From contig NZ_FCOJ02000025.1 in assembly GCF_001545035.1 (NCBI RefSeq), positions 36,593 to 100,592 on the forward strand: DNA of 64,000 nt, read 5' to 3'. Both the position numbers and the translations under genes were made by a program. Under the pieces are notes generated by a model. The model was not told the origin of the DNA and did not search any database. It saw only the letters and a list, made by a program, of their open reading frames with translations. Positions 53,420-62,205 of the stretch are shown piece after piece. Every line of letters starts with the position of its first letter. Within the stretch, counting starts at the first letter, position 1. Source of the stretch: Caballeronia glebae (GTDB taxonomy: Bacteria; Pseudomonadota; Gammaproteobacteria; Burkholderiales; Burkholderiaceae).

Positions 53420-54322
53420 ATGAAGACCTACGCCTCATCGAAGAAGTCCGTCCTGCTTGTATTCACAGCCGCGTCGCTCATGCTCGGCGCGTCGCTCGCG
53501 CACGCGCAGGCCGTTTTCCCGACTGCCGAAGCGGCGGCGCAAGCCTTCACCGACGCCATCGCGACCAACGACGAGACCGCACTCGCCAAAGTTCTCGGCA
53601 AGGACCATCGCCAATATGTGCCCGAAGGCAGCATCGGCGAGCAGGATATCTATGCGTATCTGGGCGCGTGGGCGCAGCAGCATCGCATCGTCGAGGATGC
53701 GAAACCGGTCGACGGCCATCCGGCCGCGCGTATCGAAGCGGGCACGGACGGCTGGACGCTGCCGATCCCGATCGTCAAGGTGGCGGGCGGCTGGCGCTTC
53801 GACATGCGCGCCGGGCACGACGAAGTGCTGACGAGACGCATCGGCCGCAACGAGCGCTCGGCGATGCAGGTCGCGCTCGCGGTCGTCGCCGCGCAGAACG
53901 ACTATCGCAAGACGGCGGAGCGCTATGCCGACCGCTTCGTGAGCACGCGCGGCAAGCACGACGGCCTTTACTGGCAAACAGCGCCGGGCGAGCCGGAAAG
54001 CCCGCTCGGCCCGCTCGCCGCGACGATGCCGAACAAGCCGACCGACAAGGACGGCTACTACGGCTATCACTACCGCATCCTGACGTCGCAGGGCGCGAAC
54101 GCACCGGGCGGCGCGAAGAACTATCTTCAGGACGGGCGCCTGACGCAAGGCTTCGGCCTGATCGCGACGCCCGCGCGCTACGGCCAGACCGGGGTAATGA
54201 CCTTCATCGTCAATCAGGACGGCCAGATCTACGAGAAGGATCTCGGCCCGGCAACAACCAGCGCCGCGGCGGCGATCAAGTCGTTCAACCCGGATTCGTC
54301 GTGGCGGGCGGCGACGCCCTGA
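53420..54322 (+). CDS. DUF2950 exported protein
   Basis: A 300-residue protein with a signal peptide (cut near residue 29, [15 protein letters not shown]) and a DUF2950 domain that covers the rest. Conserved stretches are [21 protein letters not shown], the [11 protein letters not shown] block and the [26 protein letters not shown] block. Function is unknown; it is always found near a DUF3300 gene, as here. An AGGAGCCCGAC ribosome-binding site supports 53420; an ATG at 53357 that overlaps the preceding stop is also possible. Confidence 0.88.
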   Translation: MKTYASSKKSVLLVFTAASLMLGASLAHAQAVFPTAEAAAQAFTDAIATNDETALAKVLGKDHRQYVPEGSIGEQDIYAYLGAWAQQHRIVEDAKPVDGHPAARIEAGTDGWTLPIPIVKVAGGWRFDMRAGHDEVLTRRIGRNERSAMQVALAVVAAQNDYRKTAERYADRFVSTRGKHDGLYWQTAPGEPESPLGPLAATMPNKPTDKDGYYGYHYRILTSQGANAPGGAKNYLQDGRLTQGFGLIATPARYGQTGVMTFIVNQDGQIYEKDLGPATTSAAAAIKSFNPDSSWRAATP

Positions 54323-54527
54323 GCGTCACGCGGATGGGCCGGCGAAACGTGCGATAGCGCCCGGCGGTATAATTTCGCCCTTCTCAAGGGCGCATCTGCC
54401 GCGCATTGGCAAAGAAAGCGCCCAGCACCATGCGCGAGCGCCGCGCACCGCCGCCGCACGAAAGCGGCGGGCGCGGCGTCGGCTTCACGCCCTCGCGCGC
54501 CCTCGCCCATCCTCGATCCGACTCGCC

Positions 54528-55382
54528 ATGACCGCCCAACTCATCGACGGCAACGCCCTTTCCAAGACCCTTCGCGCCGACGTCGCCCAGCGCGCCGCCG
54601 CCCTCACCGCCCGTGGCCACCAGCCGGGCCTGGCCGTCGTGCTCGTCGGCGAAAATCCCGCGAGCGAAGTCTACGTGCGCAACAAGGTGAAGGCGTGCCA
54701 GGACAACGGCCTCTTCTCGGTGATGGACCGCTTCCCCGCGACGCTCGCCGAAAACGAACTGCTCGCGCACATCGCGAAACTGAACGCCGATCCGTCGATC
54801 CACGGCATTCTCGTGCAACTGCCGCTGCCCGCGCACATCGACAGCCACAAGGTCATCGAGGCGATCGCGCCGGAAAAGGACGTCGACGGCTTTCACGTGG
54901 CCAATGCGGGCGCGCTCATGACGGGCAAGCCGCTGTTTCGCCCGTGCACGCCCTACGGCGTGATGAAGATGTTCGCGGCGCACGACATCGACCTGAAAGG
55001 CGCGAACGCGGTCGTGATCGGACGTTCGAACATCGTCGGCAAGCCGATGGCGCTCCTCTTGCTCGAAGCGGGCGCGACCGTCACGATCTGCCACAGCAAG
55101 ACGCGCGACCTCGCGAAACACACGCGCGACGCCGATGTAATCGTCGCCGCGGTCGGCCGCCGCAACATCCTCACCGCCGACATGGTGAAGCCGGGCGCGA
55201 CGGTCATCGACGTCGGCATGAACCGCAACGACGAAGGCAAGCTGTGCGGCGACGTCGATTTCGCGGGCGTGAAGGAAGTAGCCGGCTACATCACGCCGGT
55301 GCCGGGCGGCGTCGGCCCGATGACCATCACGATGCTGCTCGTCAACACGATCGAAGCGGCCGAGCGCGCGGCGCAGGCGTAA
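54528..55382 (+). CDS. folD: Methylenetetrahydrofolate dehydrogenase/cyclohydrolase
   Basis: A 284-residue cytoplasmic bifunctional enzyme that interconverts 5,10-methylene-, methenyl- and 10-formyl-tetrahydrofolate. Key stretches are [14 protein letters not shown] with the catalytic Lys, [11 protein letters not shown], the NADP-binding [14 protein letters not shown] and [10 protein letters not shown]. Length is standard. It stands alone between the DUF2950 gene and prlC. Confidence 0.96.
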   Translation: MTAQLIDGNALSKTLRADVAQRAAALTARGHQPGLAVVLVGENPASEVYVRNKVKACQDNGLFSVMDRFPATLAENELLAHIAKLNADPSIHGILVQLPLPAHIDSHKVIEAIAPEKDVDGFHVANAGALMTGKPLFRPCTPYGVMKMFAAHDIDLKGANAVVIGRSNIVGKPMALLLLEAGATVTICHSKTRDLAKHTRDADVIVAAVGRRNILTADMVKPGATVIDVGMNRNDEGKLCGDVDFAGVKEVAGYITPVPGGVGPMTITMLLVNTIEAAERAAQA

Positions 55383-55543
55383 AGTCCGGCGCGGGGGCGC
55401 GGCTCGGGTACGAATCGGCCCCTTGAAAACAATCGATTGGAATTTGCCGCGCCCGCCCCAATAATCTCGAAACGAGCCGGCGCGGGCCGCCCAGGTGCGA
55501 CACTCCCCGCCCGCGCTTCACCCAACACCAGAACGGGAGAGCC

Positions 55544-57655
55544 ATGAGCGATAACACGTCCACCCCGGCAGCGGCCAATCCGCTGCTCGATTTCTCCGAT
55601 CTTCCGCGTTTCGGCGAGATTCAACCGGCGCACGTCACGCCCGCGCTCGATGTGCTGCTCGCCAGCGCGAAGGCCGCAGTAGACCGCGCGAGCGCGCCCG
55701 AGACGCCCGCGACGTGGAAAGACGTCGTCGAGGCGGTCGAGCAGGAATCGGAAAAATTGTCGCGCGCGTGGGGCATCGTCGGCCATCTGAACGCCGTTGC
55801 CGATACCCCCGAACTCCGCGCCGCGCATGCCGAAAACCTGCCGCGCGTCACCGAATTTTCCGCGAGCGTCGGTCAGAATCTCGCGCTCTACGAAAAGTAC
55901 AAGGCAATCGCCGCCGGAACCGAATTCGCCGGCTTGTCGGCCGAGCGCAAGAAGATCCTCGAAAATTCCCTGCGCGATTTCCGTCTCTCGGGCGCCGAAT
56001 TGCCCGAAGACCGCAAGCCGCGTTTCGCGCAGTTGCAGGAAGAGCAGGCGGCGCTGTCCAAGGCGTTTTCCGATCACGTGCTCGATTCCACCAACGCGTA
56101 CGCGTACATCGTCACGCAGAAGAGCGATCTCGCCGGCCTGCCCGACGACGTGATCGAAGGGGCTCACGAAGCCGCGCAGCGCGACGGAAAGGACGGCTGG
56201 AAGTTCACGCTGCATTTCCCGTCCTATTTCCCGGTGCTGCAGTATTCCGAACATCGTCCGATGCGCGAGGCGATGTATCGCGCCTACGTCACGCGCGCGT
56301 CCGAACTCGGTGAAACTTACGGCGACGGCAAAGCCGAATGGGACAACACGGCGAACGTCGCCGAGCATCTGAAGTTGCGCGAGGAAGAAGCGAAGACGCT
56401 CGGCTATCAGAACTTCGCGGAGGTGTCGCTCGCGCCGAAGATGGCGCAATCGCCCGCGCAAGTCATCGCGTTCCTCGAAGACCTCGCGAAGCGCGCCCGG
56501 CCCTACGCCGAAAACGACTGGATGGAACTGCGCGCGTTCGCCGCGACCGAGCTCGGCATGCCCGAGCTGCAGCCGTGGGATATCGCGTATGCGGCGGAGA
56601 AGCTGCGTCAGAAGCGCTATTCGTTCTCCGAGAACGAAGTGAAGCAGTATTTCCCGCAGGAAGCCGTGCTGAAGGGCCTGTTCAAGGTCACGGAGACGCT
56701 CTTCAACGTGTCGATCCGCCGCGATGAGGCCGCCGTGTGGAATCCGGACGTGCGCTTTTTCCGCGTCGAGAACAAGGACGGCACGCTCGTCGCGCAGTTC
56801 TATCTCGACCTCTACGCGCGCGAAGGCAAGCGCGGCGGCGCGTGGATGGACGACGCCCGTTCGCGTCACAAGCGCATCGAAGGCGGCGTGCAGACGCCGG
56901 TCGCGTATCTCACCTGTAACTTCTCGGCACCGGTGGGTGGCAAACCCGCGTGCTTCACGCACGATGAAGTCATCACGCTATTCCATGAGTTCGGGCACGG
57001 TCTGCATCACATGCTGACGCGCATCGACGAGCTGGGCGTGTCGGGCATCAACGGCGTGGAGTGGGATGCGGTCGAGTTGCCGTCGCAGTTCATGGAGAAT
57101 TTCTGCTGGGAATGGGACGTGTTGACCGACATGTCCGCGCACGTCGAGACCGGCGCGCCGCTGCCGCGCGAACTCTTCGACAAGATGCTCGCCGCGAAGA
57201 ACTTCCAGAGCGGCCTTGGCACGCTGCGCCAGATCGTCTTCTCGATGTTCGACATGGTGCTGCACACGTCCTACGATCCGGCCGACGCGACGCAGAACGC
57301 GAACGATCTCGCGCGCGCGATCAACGAGAAGTTCCATGTGATTCCGCAGGCGCCGTTTTCGCGCTGGCCGAACACGTTCAGCCATATCTTCGCGGGCGGT
57401 TACGCGGCGGGCTACTACAGCTACAAGTGGGCAGAAGTCCTGTCCGCCGATGCCTACGCCGCGTTCGAGGAAGCCGCGAAGGCCGGCAACGGCTCCGTGC
57501 TCGATGCGACCACGGGCACGCGTTACCGCCGCGAGATTCTCGAAGTCGGCGGCAGCCGTCCGGCGATGGACTCGTTCAAGGCCTTCCGTGGCCGCGAGCC
57601 GGACATCGACGCGTTGCTGCGTCATAACGGCATGTCGGAGCAGACGCTGCACTGA
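55544..57655 (+). CDS. prlC: Oligopeptidase A (M3 family)
   Basis: A 703-residue cytoplasmic zinc metallopeptidase that degrades signal peptides and short peptides. The zinc-binding HExxH reads HEFGH (near residue 480, followed by GLHH), with the downstream glutamate region GVEWDAVELPSQFMENFCWE. The size fits PrlC/OpdA. AACGGGAGAGCC lies before the ATG. The gene converges with codA across a shared terminator. Confidence 0.96.
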   Translation: MSDNTSTPAAANPLLDFSDLPRFGEIQPAHVTPALDVLLASAKAAVDRASAPETPATWKDVVEAVEQESEKLSRAWGIVGHLNAVADTPELRAAHAENLPRVTEFSASVGQNLALYEKYKAIAAGTEFAGLSAERKKILENSLRDFRLSGAELPEDRKPRFAQLQEEQAALSKAFSDHVLDSTNAYAYIVTQKSDLAGLPDDVIEGAHEAAQRDGKDGWKFTLHFPSYFPVLQYSEHRPMREAMYRAYVTRASELGETYGDGKAEWDNTANVAEHLKLREEEAKTLGYQNFAEVSLAPKMAQSPAQVIAFLEDLAKRARPYAENDWMELRAFAATELGMPELQPWDIAYAAEKLRQKRYSFSENEVKQYFPQEAVLKGLFKVTETLFNVSIRRDEAAVWNPDVRFFRVENKDGTLVAQFYLDLYAREGKRGGAWMDDARSRHKRIEGGVQTPVAYLTCNFSAPVGGKPACFTHDEVITLFHEFGHGLHHMLTRIDELGVSGINGVEWDAVELPSQFMENFCWEWDVLTDMSAHVETGAPLPRELFDKMLAAKNFQSGLGTLRQIVFSMFDMVLHTSYDPADATQNANDLARAINEKFHVIPQAPFSRWPNTFSHIFAGGYAAGYYSYKWAEVLSADAYAAFEEAAKAGNGSVLDATTGTRYRREILEVGGSRPAMDSFKAFRGREPDIDALLRHNGMSEQTLH

Positions 57656-57670
57656 CGCCTCGCCCCGAAA

Positions 57671-57704
57671 AAACCCCACGTCGCAAAAACGTGGGGTTTT
57701 TTAT
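57671..57704. terminator. Bidirectional terminator between prlC and codA
   Basis: AACCCCACGT/ACGTGGGGTT stem with a seven-base loop and TTTTTT after it; the other strand also ends in TTTTTTC. The codA stop codon (57701-57703) lies inside the T run. Confidence 0.9.
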
Positions 57705-58978
57705 CGCCTGTCGATCCGGAAATCGATCTCCTCCGGCCGCCCTTCGAGCGCCAGCGTCGCGCGCACGGCGGGGCTTCGGCTCACCACCTTCCCGCGCCGG
57801 ATGACGGCCGTGCGCGCCGCGCGCAGGCGAATCGCTTCTATCGGATCGCGCGCGTCGAGCACGACGCAATCCGCGTTGCAGCCCACTTCGATCCCGTAGC
57901 CTTCGAGCCCGAGAATGCGCGCGGGGTTTTTCGTGACCGCATCGAAGCACGCGCGCATCGCGTCGACGCCCGTCATCTGCCCGACGTGCAGGCCCATGTG
58001 CGCGACTTCGAGCATGTCGCCGGAGCCGAGGCTGTACCACGGGTCCATCACGCAATCGTGGCCGAACGCGACCGTGATGCCCGCCGCCATCAGTTCCGGC
58101 ACGCGCGTCATGCCGCGCCGCTTCGGATAGGTATCCGAGCGTCCCTGCAACGTGATGTTGATGAGCGGATTCGCGATCGCCGCGACGCCCGCTTCGCGCA
58201 TCAGCGGGATGAGCTTGCTGACGTAGTAGTTGTCCATCGAATGCATCGACGTGAGATGCGAGCCGGTCACGCGTCCATGCAGGCCGAGCCGATGCGTTTC
58301 GGCCGCGAGCGTTTCGATGTGGCGCGACATCGGATCGTCGGATTCGTCGCAATGCATGTCCACGCGCAGGCCCTGCTCCGCCGCGTATTCGCACAGCAGT
58401 TTCACGGACAACGCGCCGTCCGCCATCGTGCGCTCGAAGTGCGGAATGCCGCCGACGACATCGACGCCCATCGCGATCGCGCGCTTCAGGTTCTCGAACG
58501 CGCCCGCGCTGCGCAACACGCCGTCCTGCGGAAACGCGACGAGTTGCAGATCGAGATACGGTTTCACGCGCCGTTTCACTTCGACGAGCGCTTCCACGGC
58601 CAGCAGGCGCGGATCGCACACATCGACGTGAGAACGAATGGCGAGCAGCCCGCGCGCGACGGCCCAGTCGCAATACTGCAGCGCGCGCTCGACGAGCGCT
58701 TCCTGCGTGAGATCGGGTTTCAGTTCGCCCCACAGCGCGATGCCTTCGAGCAGCGTGCCGGACGCATTCACGCGCGGCAGGCCGTAGGAAAGCGTCGCGT
58801 CCATGTGAAAGTGCGCGTCGACGAAAGGCGCGGTGACGAGCGCGCCGTTCGCATCGATCTGCTCGCGCGCGGTGGCCGAAAGATGCGGCTCGATCGCGGC
58901 GATGCGCCCCGCTTCCATGCCGATATCGACGAGTTCGTGCGAGTCCACGAGCGCCGCGCGGCGAATGATCAAATCCAT
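57701..58978 (-). CDS. codA: Cytosine deaminase-like amidohydrolase
   Basis: A 425-residue metal-dependent hydrolase of the amidohydrolase superfamily, very like CodA, which turns cytosine into uracil. The ligands are visible: His56 and His58 (AHFHMD), His209 and catalytic Glu212 (HCDES), His241 (GSHLTSMHS) and Asp308 (FGHDCVMDPWYSLG). The segments QLVAFPQDG, GGIPHFE and ITLQGRSDTYPKRRG match the CodA active-site walls. GGAGG precedes the ATG at 58978. A triad-less nitrilase-like gene lies 69 bases upstream on the same strand. Confidence 0.9.
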   Translation of the reverse strand: MDLIIRRAALVDSHELVDIGMEAGRIAAIEPHLSATAREQIDANGALVTAPFVDAHFHMDATLSYGLPRVNASGTLLEGIALWGELKPDLTQEALVERALQYCDWAVARGLLAIRSHVDVCDPRLLAVEALVEVKRRVKPYLDLQLVAFPQDGVLRSAGAFENLKRAIAMGVDVVGGIPHFERTMADGALSVKLLCEYAAEQGLRVDMHCDESDDPMSRHIETLAAETHRLGLHGRVTGSHLTSMHSMDNYYVSKLIPLMREAGVAAIANPLINITLQGRSDTYPKRRGMTRVPELMAAGITVAFGHDCVMDPWYSLGSGDMLEVAHMGLHVGQMTGVDAMRACFDAVTKNPARILGLEGYGIEVGCNADCVVLDARDPIEAIRLRAARTAVIRRGKVVSRSPAVRATLALEGRPEEIDFRIDRR

Positions 58979-59047
58979 GTGCGAAACCTCCGTCCCGGGC
59001 TGTTCGCCCGATTGTATCGGGACATAAAAGCCGTGCGGAGGCTCGCT

Positions 59048-59896
59048 TCAACCTGTCACGCGATGGCGGCCCACGACCGCGAAGCTGAGCGGCAGCGAAC
59101 CGCGCGGCATTGTGCGTTCGGTTTCCGGCGCGATCGGATAGGCATCGCCCTGCCGCGTGAGCGGGCCGTAGAGATCGGGACGACGCGCGGCCCGCGCACG
59201 CTGTCCGGCGCTGGCCTCGGCCACGGACGGCCGCACGTTCGCGACGATCATGCCGTCACGCGCGTTGGCATGACGCGCGAGCACGCGGCCGTCCGGACCG
59301 ACGATCAGCGCCTGCTCGCCCGATGCATGGCTGCAGGCGATATACATGCCGTTATCGGCGGCGCGCACGGCGAGTGTCGCTCGCGGCGAATGATCGCCGC
59401 GCATGGGCGCGATGAGCAGCGTCGCGCCCATGAGCGCCGTCATGCGCACGTTCTCGACGACGTCGTTGTCCGCGCCGATCAATATGCCGATACGCACGCC
59501 GCCCGGTGCAGCGAACACGGTGAAGCGGTTGCCGCTGTGCAAGCCGCGATGCGCCGGATGCAGCATGCGATGACGCACGCGCGCGCCGCCCGGAAAACAT
59601 ATCGCGTAGCTGTCGTAGCGCCTGCCGTCTTCCGTGCGCTCGATCCAGCCGACGCCCGCGGCGACGCCGGTCTCGTCGACGGCGGCGGCGATAGCGCGAA
59701 TGAAAGGACCGTCGAACGGTTCGGCGCTTGCATCGTCGTCCGGGCCGCCGATGCTCGACGGCGGAAACACCGCGAGCCGCACGCCCTGCCGCGCGGCGTC
59801 GGCGAGCTTCCCGGCGATGAGCGCGCAATTGCGCGCGGCATCGCCATGCCGCGATTCAGGTGCGATCACGGCGATGCGAAACGAAGTGGCATCCAA
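59048..59896 (-). CDS. Nitrilase-superfamily protein lacking all catalytic residues
   Basis: A 282-residue protein with the carbon-nitrogen hydrolase fold. The framework is clear (LAVFPPSSIGG, HRMLHPAHRG, RIGILIGADND), but each member of the Glu-Lys-Cys triad is changed: the Glu of FPE is Pro46, the Lys of YRKxH is Met111, and the Cys of LLICYD is Gly141. It is therefore probably a pseudo-enzyme, perhaps a binding or regulatory partner. The start is TTG at 59896 with CAGGAG seven bases upstream; no in-frame ATG fits. It is upstream of codA and divergent from a LysR gene. Confidence 0.82.
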   Translation of the reverse strand: MDATSFRIAVIAPESRHGDAARNCALIAGKLADAARQGVRLAVFPPSSIGGPDDDASAEPFDGPFIRAIAAAVDETGVAAGVGWIERTEDGRRYDSYAICFPGGARVRHRMLHPAHRGLHSGNRFTVFAAPGGVRIGILIGADNDVVENVRMTALMGATLLIAPMRGDHSPRATLAVRAADNGMYIACSHASGEQALIVGPDGRVLARHANARDGMIVANVRPSVAEASAGQRARAARRPDLYGPLTRQGDAYPIAPETERTMPRGSLPLSFAVVGRHRVTG

Positions 59897-59986
59897 GCAA
59901 AACTCCTGGAAAACGAGTGAACGCCCTCATTGAAGCGCCGCTGCATCGATAAGTAAAATGAATGTTTTGACCCGTTCGATCGCCAA

Positions 59987-60886
59987 ATGGAATTGAAACT
60001 TCTGCGCACGTTTCTCACGATCGCCGAACTGCGCCACTTCGGCCGCGCCGCCGAAGCGCTGCATCTCAGCCAGCCCGCGCTCAGCAAGCAGATCGCGTCG
60101 CTCGAAGAAAGTCTCGGCGCGCGCCTTTTCGAACGCGGCCGTCACGGCGCCGATCTGACGACGTTCGGCGCGAGCTTCATCGACGATGCGCAATCGCTCG
60201 TGCGCGACGCCGATGCCGTGCTCGCGCGCGCACGCGAAGCCGCGAGCGGCGCGCGCGGATTTCTGCGCGTCGGCCTGTGCTTGTCGACGCTCACGCATGT
60301 GCCCAAGCTGATCGCGGCGTTCGGCGCGCTCAATCCGGGCGTGAGCATCACGCTGCACGATCTTTCGTCGCACGAGCAGACGCGCCGCATCCTCGCGAAC
60401 AAGCTCGATGTGGGATTCATGCGCATGCCCGCGAGCGCCGGGCTGTCCGGCTTCAGCGTGCTCGATGAAACGCTCGCGCTCGCCGTGCCCGAGCACACGC
60501 GCCACGAGCGTCTGCCGGCGGATCTGAACGAACTGAACGAAGCGGGATTCATCGCGCTGTCGCGCATGCGCGGGCCGGGTCTCGCCGCGCAGATCGATCG
60601 CTGGTGCGCGGAGCATGATTTCGCGCCGCGCGTGATTCAGGAAGCGGACGATATCCAGTCCGTGCTCGCTTCGGTGGCGGGCGGCGTGGGCGCGGCGTTC
60701 CTGCCGTCGCGCGCGCAATATCTGCTGCGCGATGCGCGTGTGCTGACCCTGCGCGATCAGCCCGCGCGATGGCGCGTCGGACTCGCATGGCAAGCGCAAC
60801 GCGACGACACGGTCACGCGCGGCTTCGTCGCGTTCATGAAGGCGCGCGTGAAGGAACTGAAGTCGCGCGCTACGCTCGATGCGTAA
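59987..60886 (+). CDS. LysR-family transcriptional regulator
   Basis: A 299-residue regulator with an N-terminal helix-turn-helix (about residues 2-60, RHFGRAAEALHLSQPALSKQ) and the usual effector domain. It is divergent from the nitrilase-like/codA pair, with 90 bases between start codons, and most likely controls them. The 3' end overlaps the convergent GNAT gene by 17 bases. Confidence 0.93.
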   Translation: MELKLLRTFLTIAELRHFGRAAEALHLSQPALSKQIASLEESLGARLFERGRHGADLTTFGASFIDDAQSLVRDADAVLARAREAASGARGFLRVGLCLSTLTHVPKLIAAFGALNPGVSITLHDLSSHEQTRRILANKLDVGFMRMPASAGLSGFSVLDETLALAVPEHTRHERLPADLNELNEAGFIALSRMRGPGLAAQIDRWCAEHDFAPRVIQEADDIQSVLASVAGGVGAAFLPSRAQYLLRDARVLTLRDQPARWRVGLAWQAQRDDTVTRGFVAFMKARVKELKSRATLDA

Positions 60887-61463
60887 GCTGCATGAGCTTC
60901 GCGAGCAGCATCGCTTTGACGGCGGGCCATTCGTCGTCGATGATCGAGAAGCGCACCGAATTGCGCTTGCGGCCGTCCGGCATGATGCGCTCGTGCCGCA
61001 CGACGCCTTCCTGCTTCGCGCCGACGCCGAGTATCGCCGCGCGCGATTTCTCGTTGAGCTCGTCGGTGGTGAATTGCACGCGCACGCAGTGCATCGCTTC
61101 GAACGCGTGCGCGAGCAGCAGATACTTCGCCTCCGTGTTGATGCCCGTGCGCTGCGTCGATGCCGCGAGCCACGTATGGCCGATTTCGAGCTTGCGGTTC
61201 GCGCGATCGATCTTCCAGTAACGCGTGCTGCCGACGACACGTGCATCGTCGGCTCGCACGATCACGAATGGCATGACGGTGTCGGCCTCGCGACCCGCGA
61301 GCGCGGTGTCGATATAGCGGTCGATCGTGTCTTCATCGGGCACGACCGTCACGCTCAGCTTCCAGAGTTCGCCGTCGGCGGCGGCATCGAGCAAGGCGGC
61401 GCGGTCCTCGCGTTGCAGCGGGCGAAGCTGCACGCGCTGACCGTTCAGGGTCGGTTGGCTCAT
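60870..61463 (-). CDS. GNAT-family N-acetyltransferase (RimJ/RimL-like)
   Basis: A 197-residue acetyltransferase. The sequence begins with the LRPLQREDRAALLDAAAD block of RimJ/RimL-like enzymes and has the VVGSTRYWKIDRANRKLEIGHTWL strands and the NTEAKYLLLAHAFEAMHCVRVQFTTDELNEKSR acetyl-CoA-binding region (listed by block; positions about 85-135). The substrate is unknown. It converges with the LysR gene. Confidence 0.88.
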   Translation of the reverse strand: MSQPTLNGQRVQLRPLQREDRAALLDAAADGELWKLSVTVVPDEDTIDRYIDTALAGREADTVMPFVIVRADDARVVGSTRYWKIDRANRKLEIGHTWLAASTQRTGINTEAKYLLLAHAFEAMHCVRVQFTTDELNEKSRAAILGVGAKQEGVVRHERIMPDGRKRNSVRFSIIDDEWPAVKAMLLAKLMQLTHRA

Positions 61464-61494
61464 CGTTGGTTTGCAGGTTGCTCGTGAGCCGACA

Positions 61495-62205
61495 TCATAA
61501 ATCGCCGCCTGAGCCGACGCCCGCCAGCCGATAACCCACGCCCGTTTCCGTCACGATATGCGCGGGCTGCGCGGGATCGCGCTCCAGCTTCTGCCGCAAA
61601 TGTCCCATGTACACGCGCAGATAATGCGGATTGCCGACGTGCTCCGGTCCCCACACTTCGCGCAGCAATTGCCGATGCGTGAGCACGCAGCCCGCATGAC
61701 GCATCAGCACGGTCAGAAGCTTGTATTCGGTCGGCGTCAGACGCACGGGCGCGCCTTCGCGCGTTACTTGCCGCTTGCCGAGATCGACGACGATATCGCC
61801 GAAGCGGATGGTCGGCGACTCGTCCTGCGTCTGCCCGTTGCGCCGCAACTGCGCACGCATGCGCGCGAGCAGTTCGGGCACGCCGAACGGCTTGGTCAGA
61901 TAGTCGTCGGCGCCGGCGTCGAGCGCGGCCACTTTCGCCTGCTCGCCCGTGCGCGCCGAGAGCACGATCACGGGCGTCTGCGTCCAGCCGCGCAACTCGC
62001 GTATCACGTCGATGCCGTCCGCATCCGGCAGGCCGAGATCGATCACGATCAGATCGGGCTTGCGCGTCGCGGCCTCGCGCAGGCCGGCGGCGGCCGTGTC
62101 GGCTTCGATCGCCGTCATGCCGTGCGCGTGCAAGGTCGCGCGCACGAAGCGGCGAATCTGCGGATCGTCCTCGATCACGACCACCGATACGCCCGCCTCA
62201 GACAT
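61495..62205 (-). CDS. kdpE: Response regulator KdpE
   Basis: A 236-residue OmpR-type regulator. The receiver domain has the phospho-accepting Asp56 (VIDLGLPDADG), Asp13/14 and Lys in LTKPFG; the winged-helix C terminus has LTPTEYKLLTVLM and HYLRVYMGHLRQKLE. It activates the kdpFABC potassium pump under low potassium. Its start overlaps the kdpD stop by eight bases, which couples the pair. It is the last gene of the kdp cluster. Confidence 0.95.
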   Translation of the reverse strand: MSEAGVSVVVIEDDPQIRRFVRATLHAHGMTAIEADTAAAGLREAATRKPDLIVIDLGLPDADGIDVIRELRGWTQTPVIVLSARTGEQAKVAALDAGADDYLTKPFGVPELLARMRAQLRRNGQTQDESPTIRFGDIVVDLGKRQVTREGAPVRLTPTEYKLLTVLMRHAGCVLTHRQLLREVWGPEHVGNPHYLRVYMGHLRQKLERDPAQPAHIVTETGVGYRLAGVGSGGDL

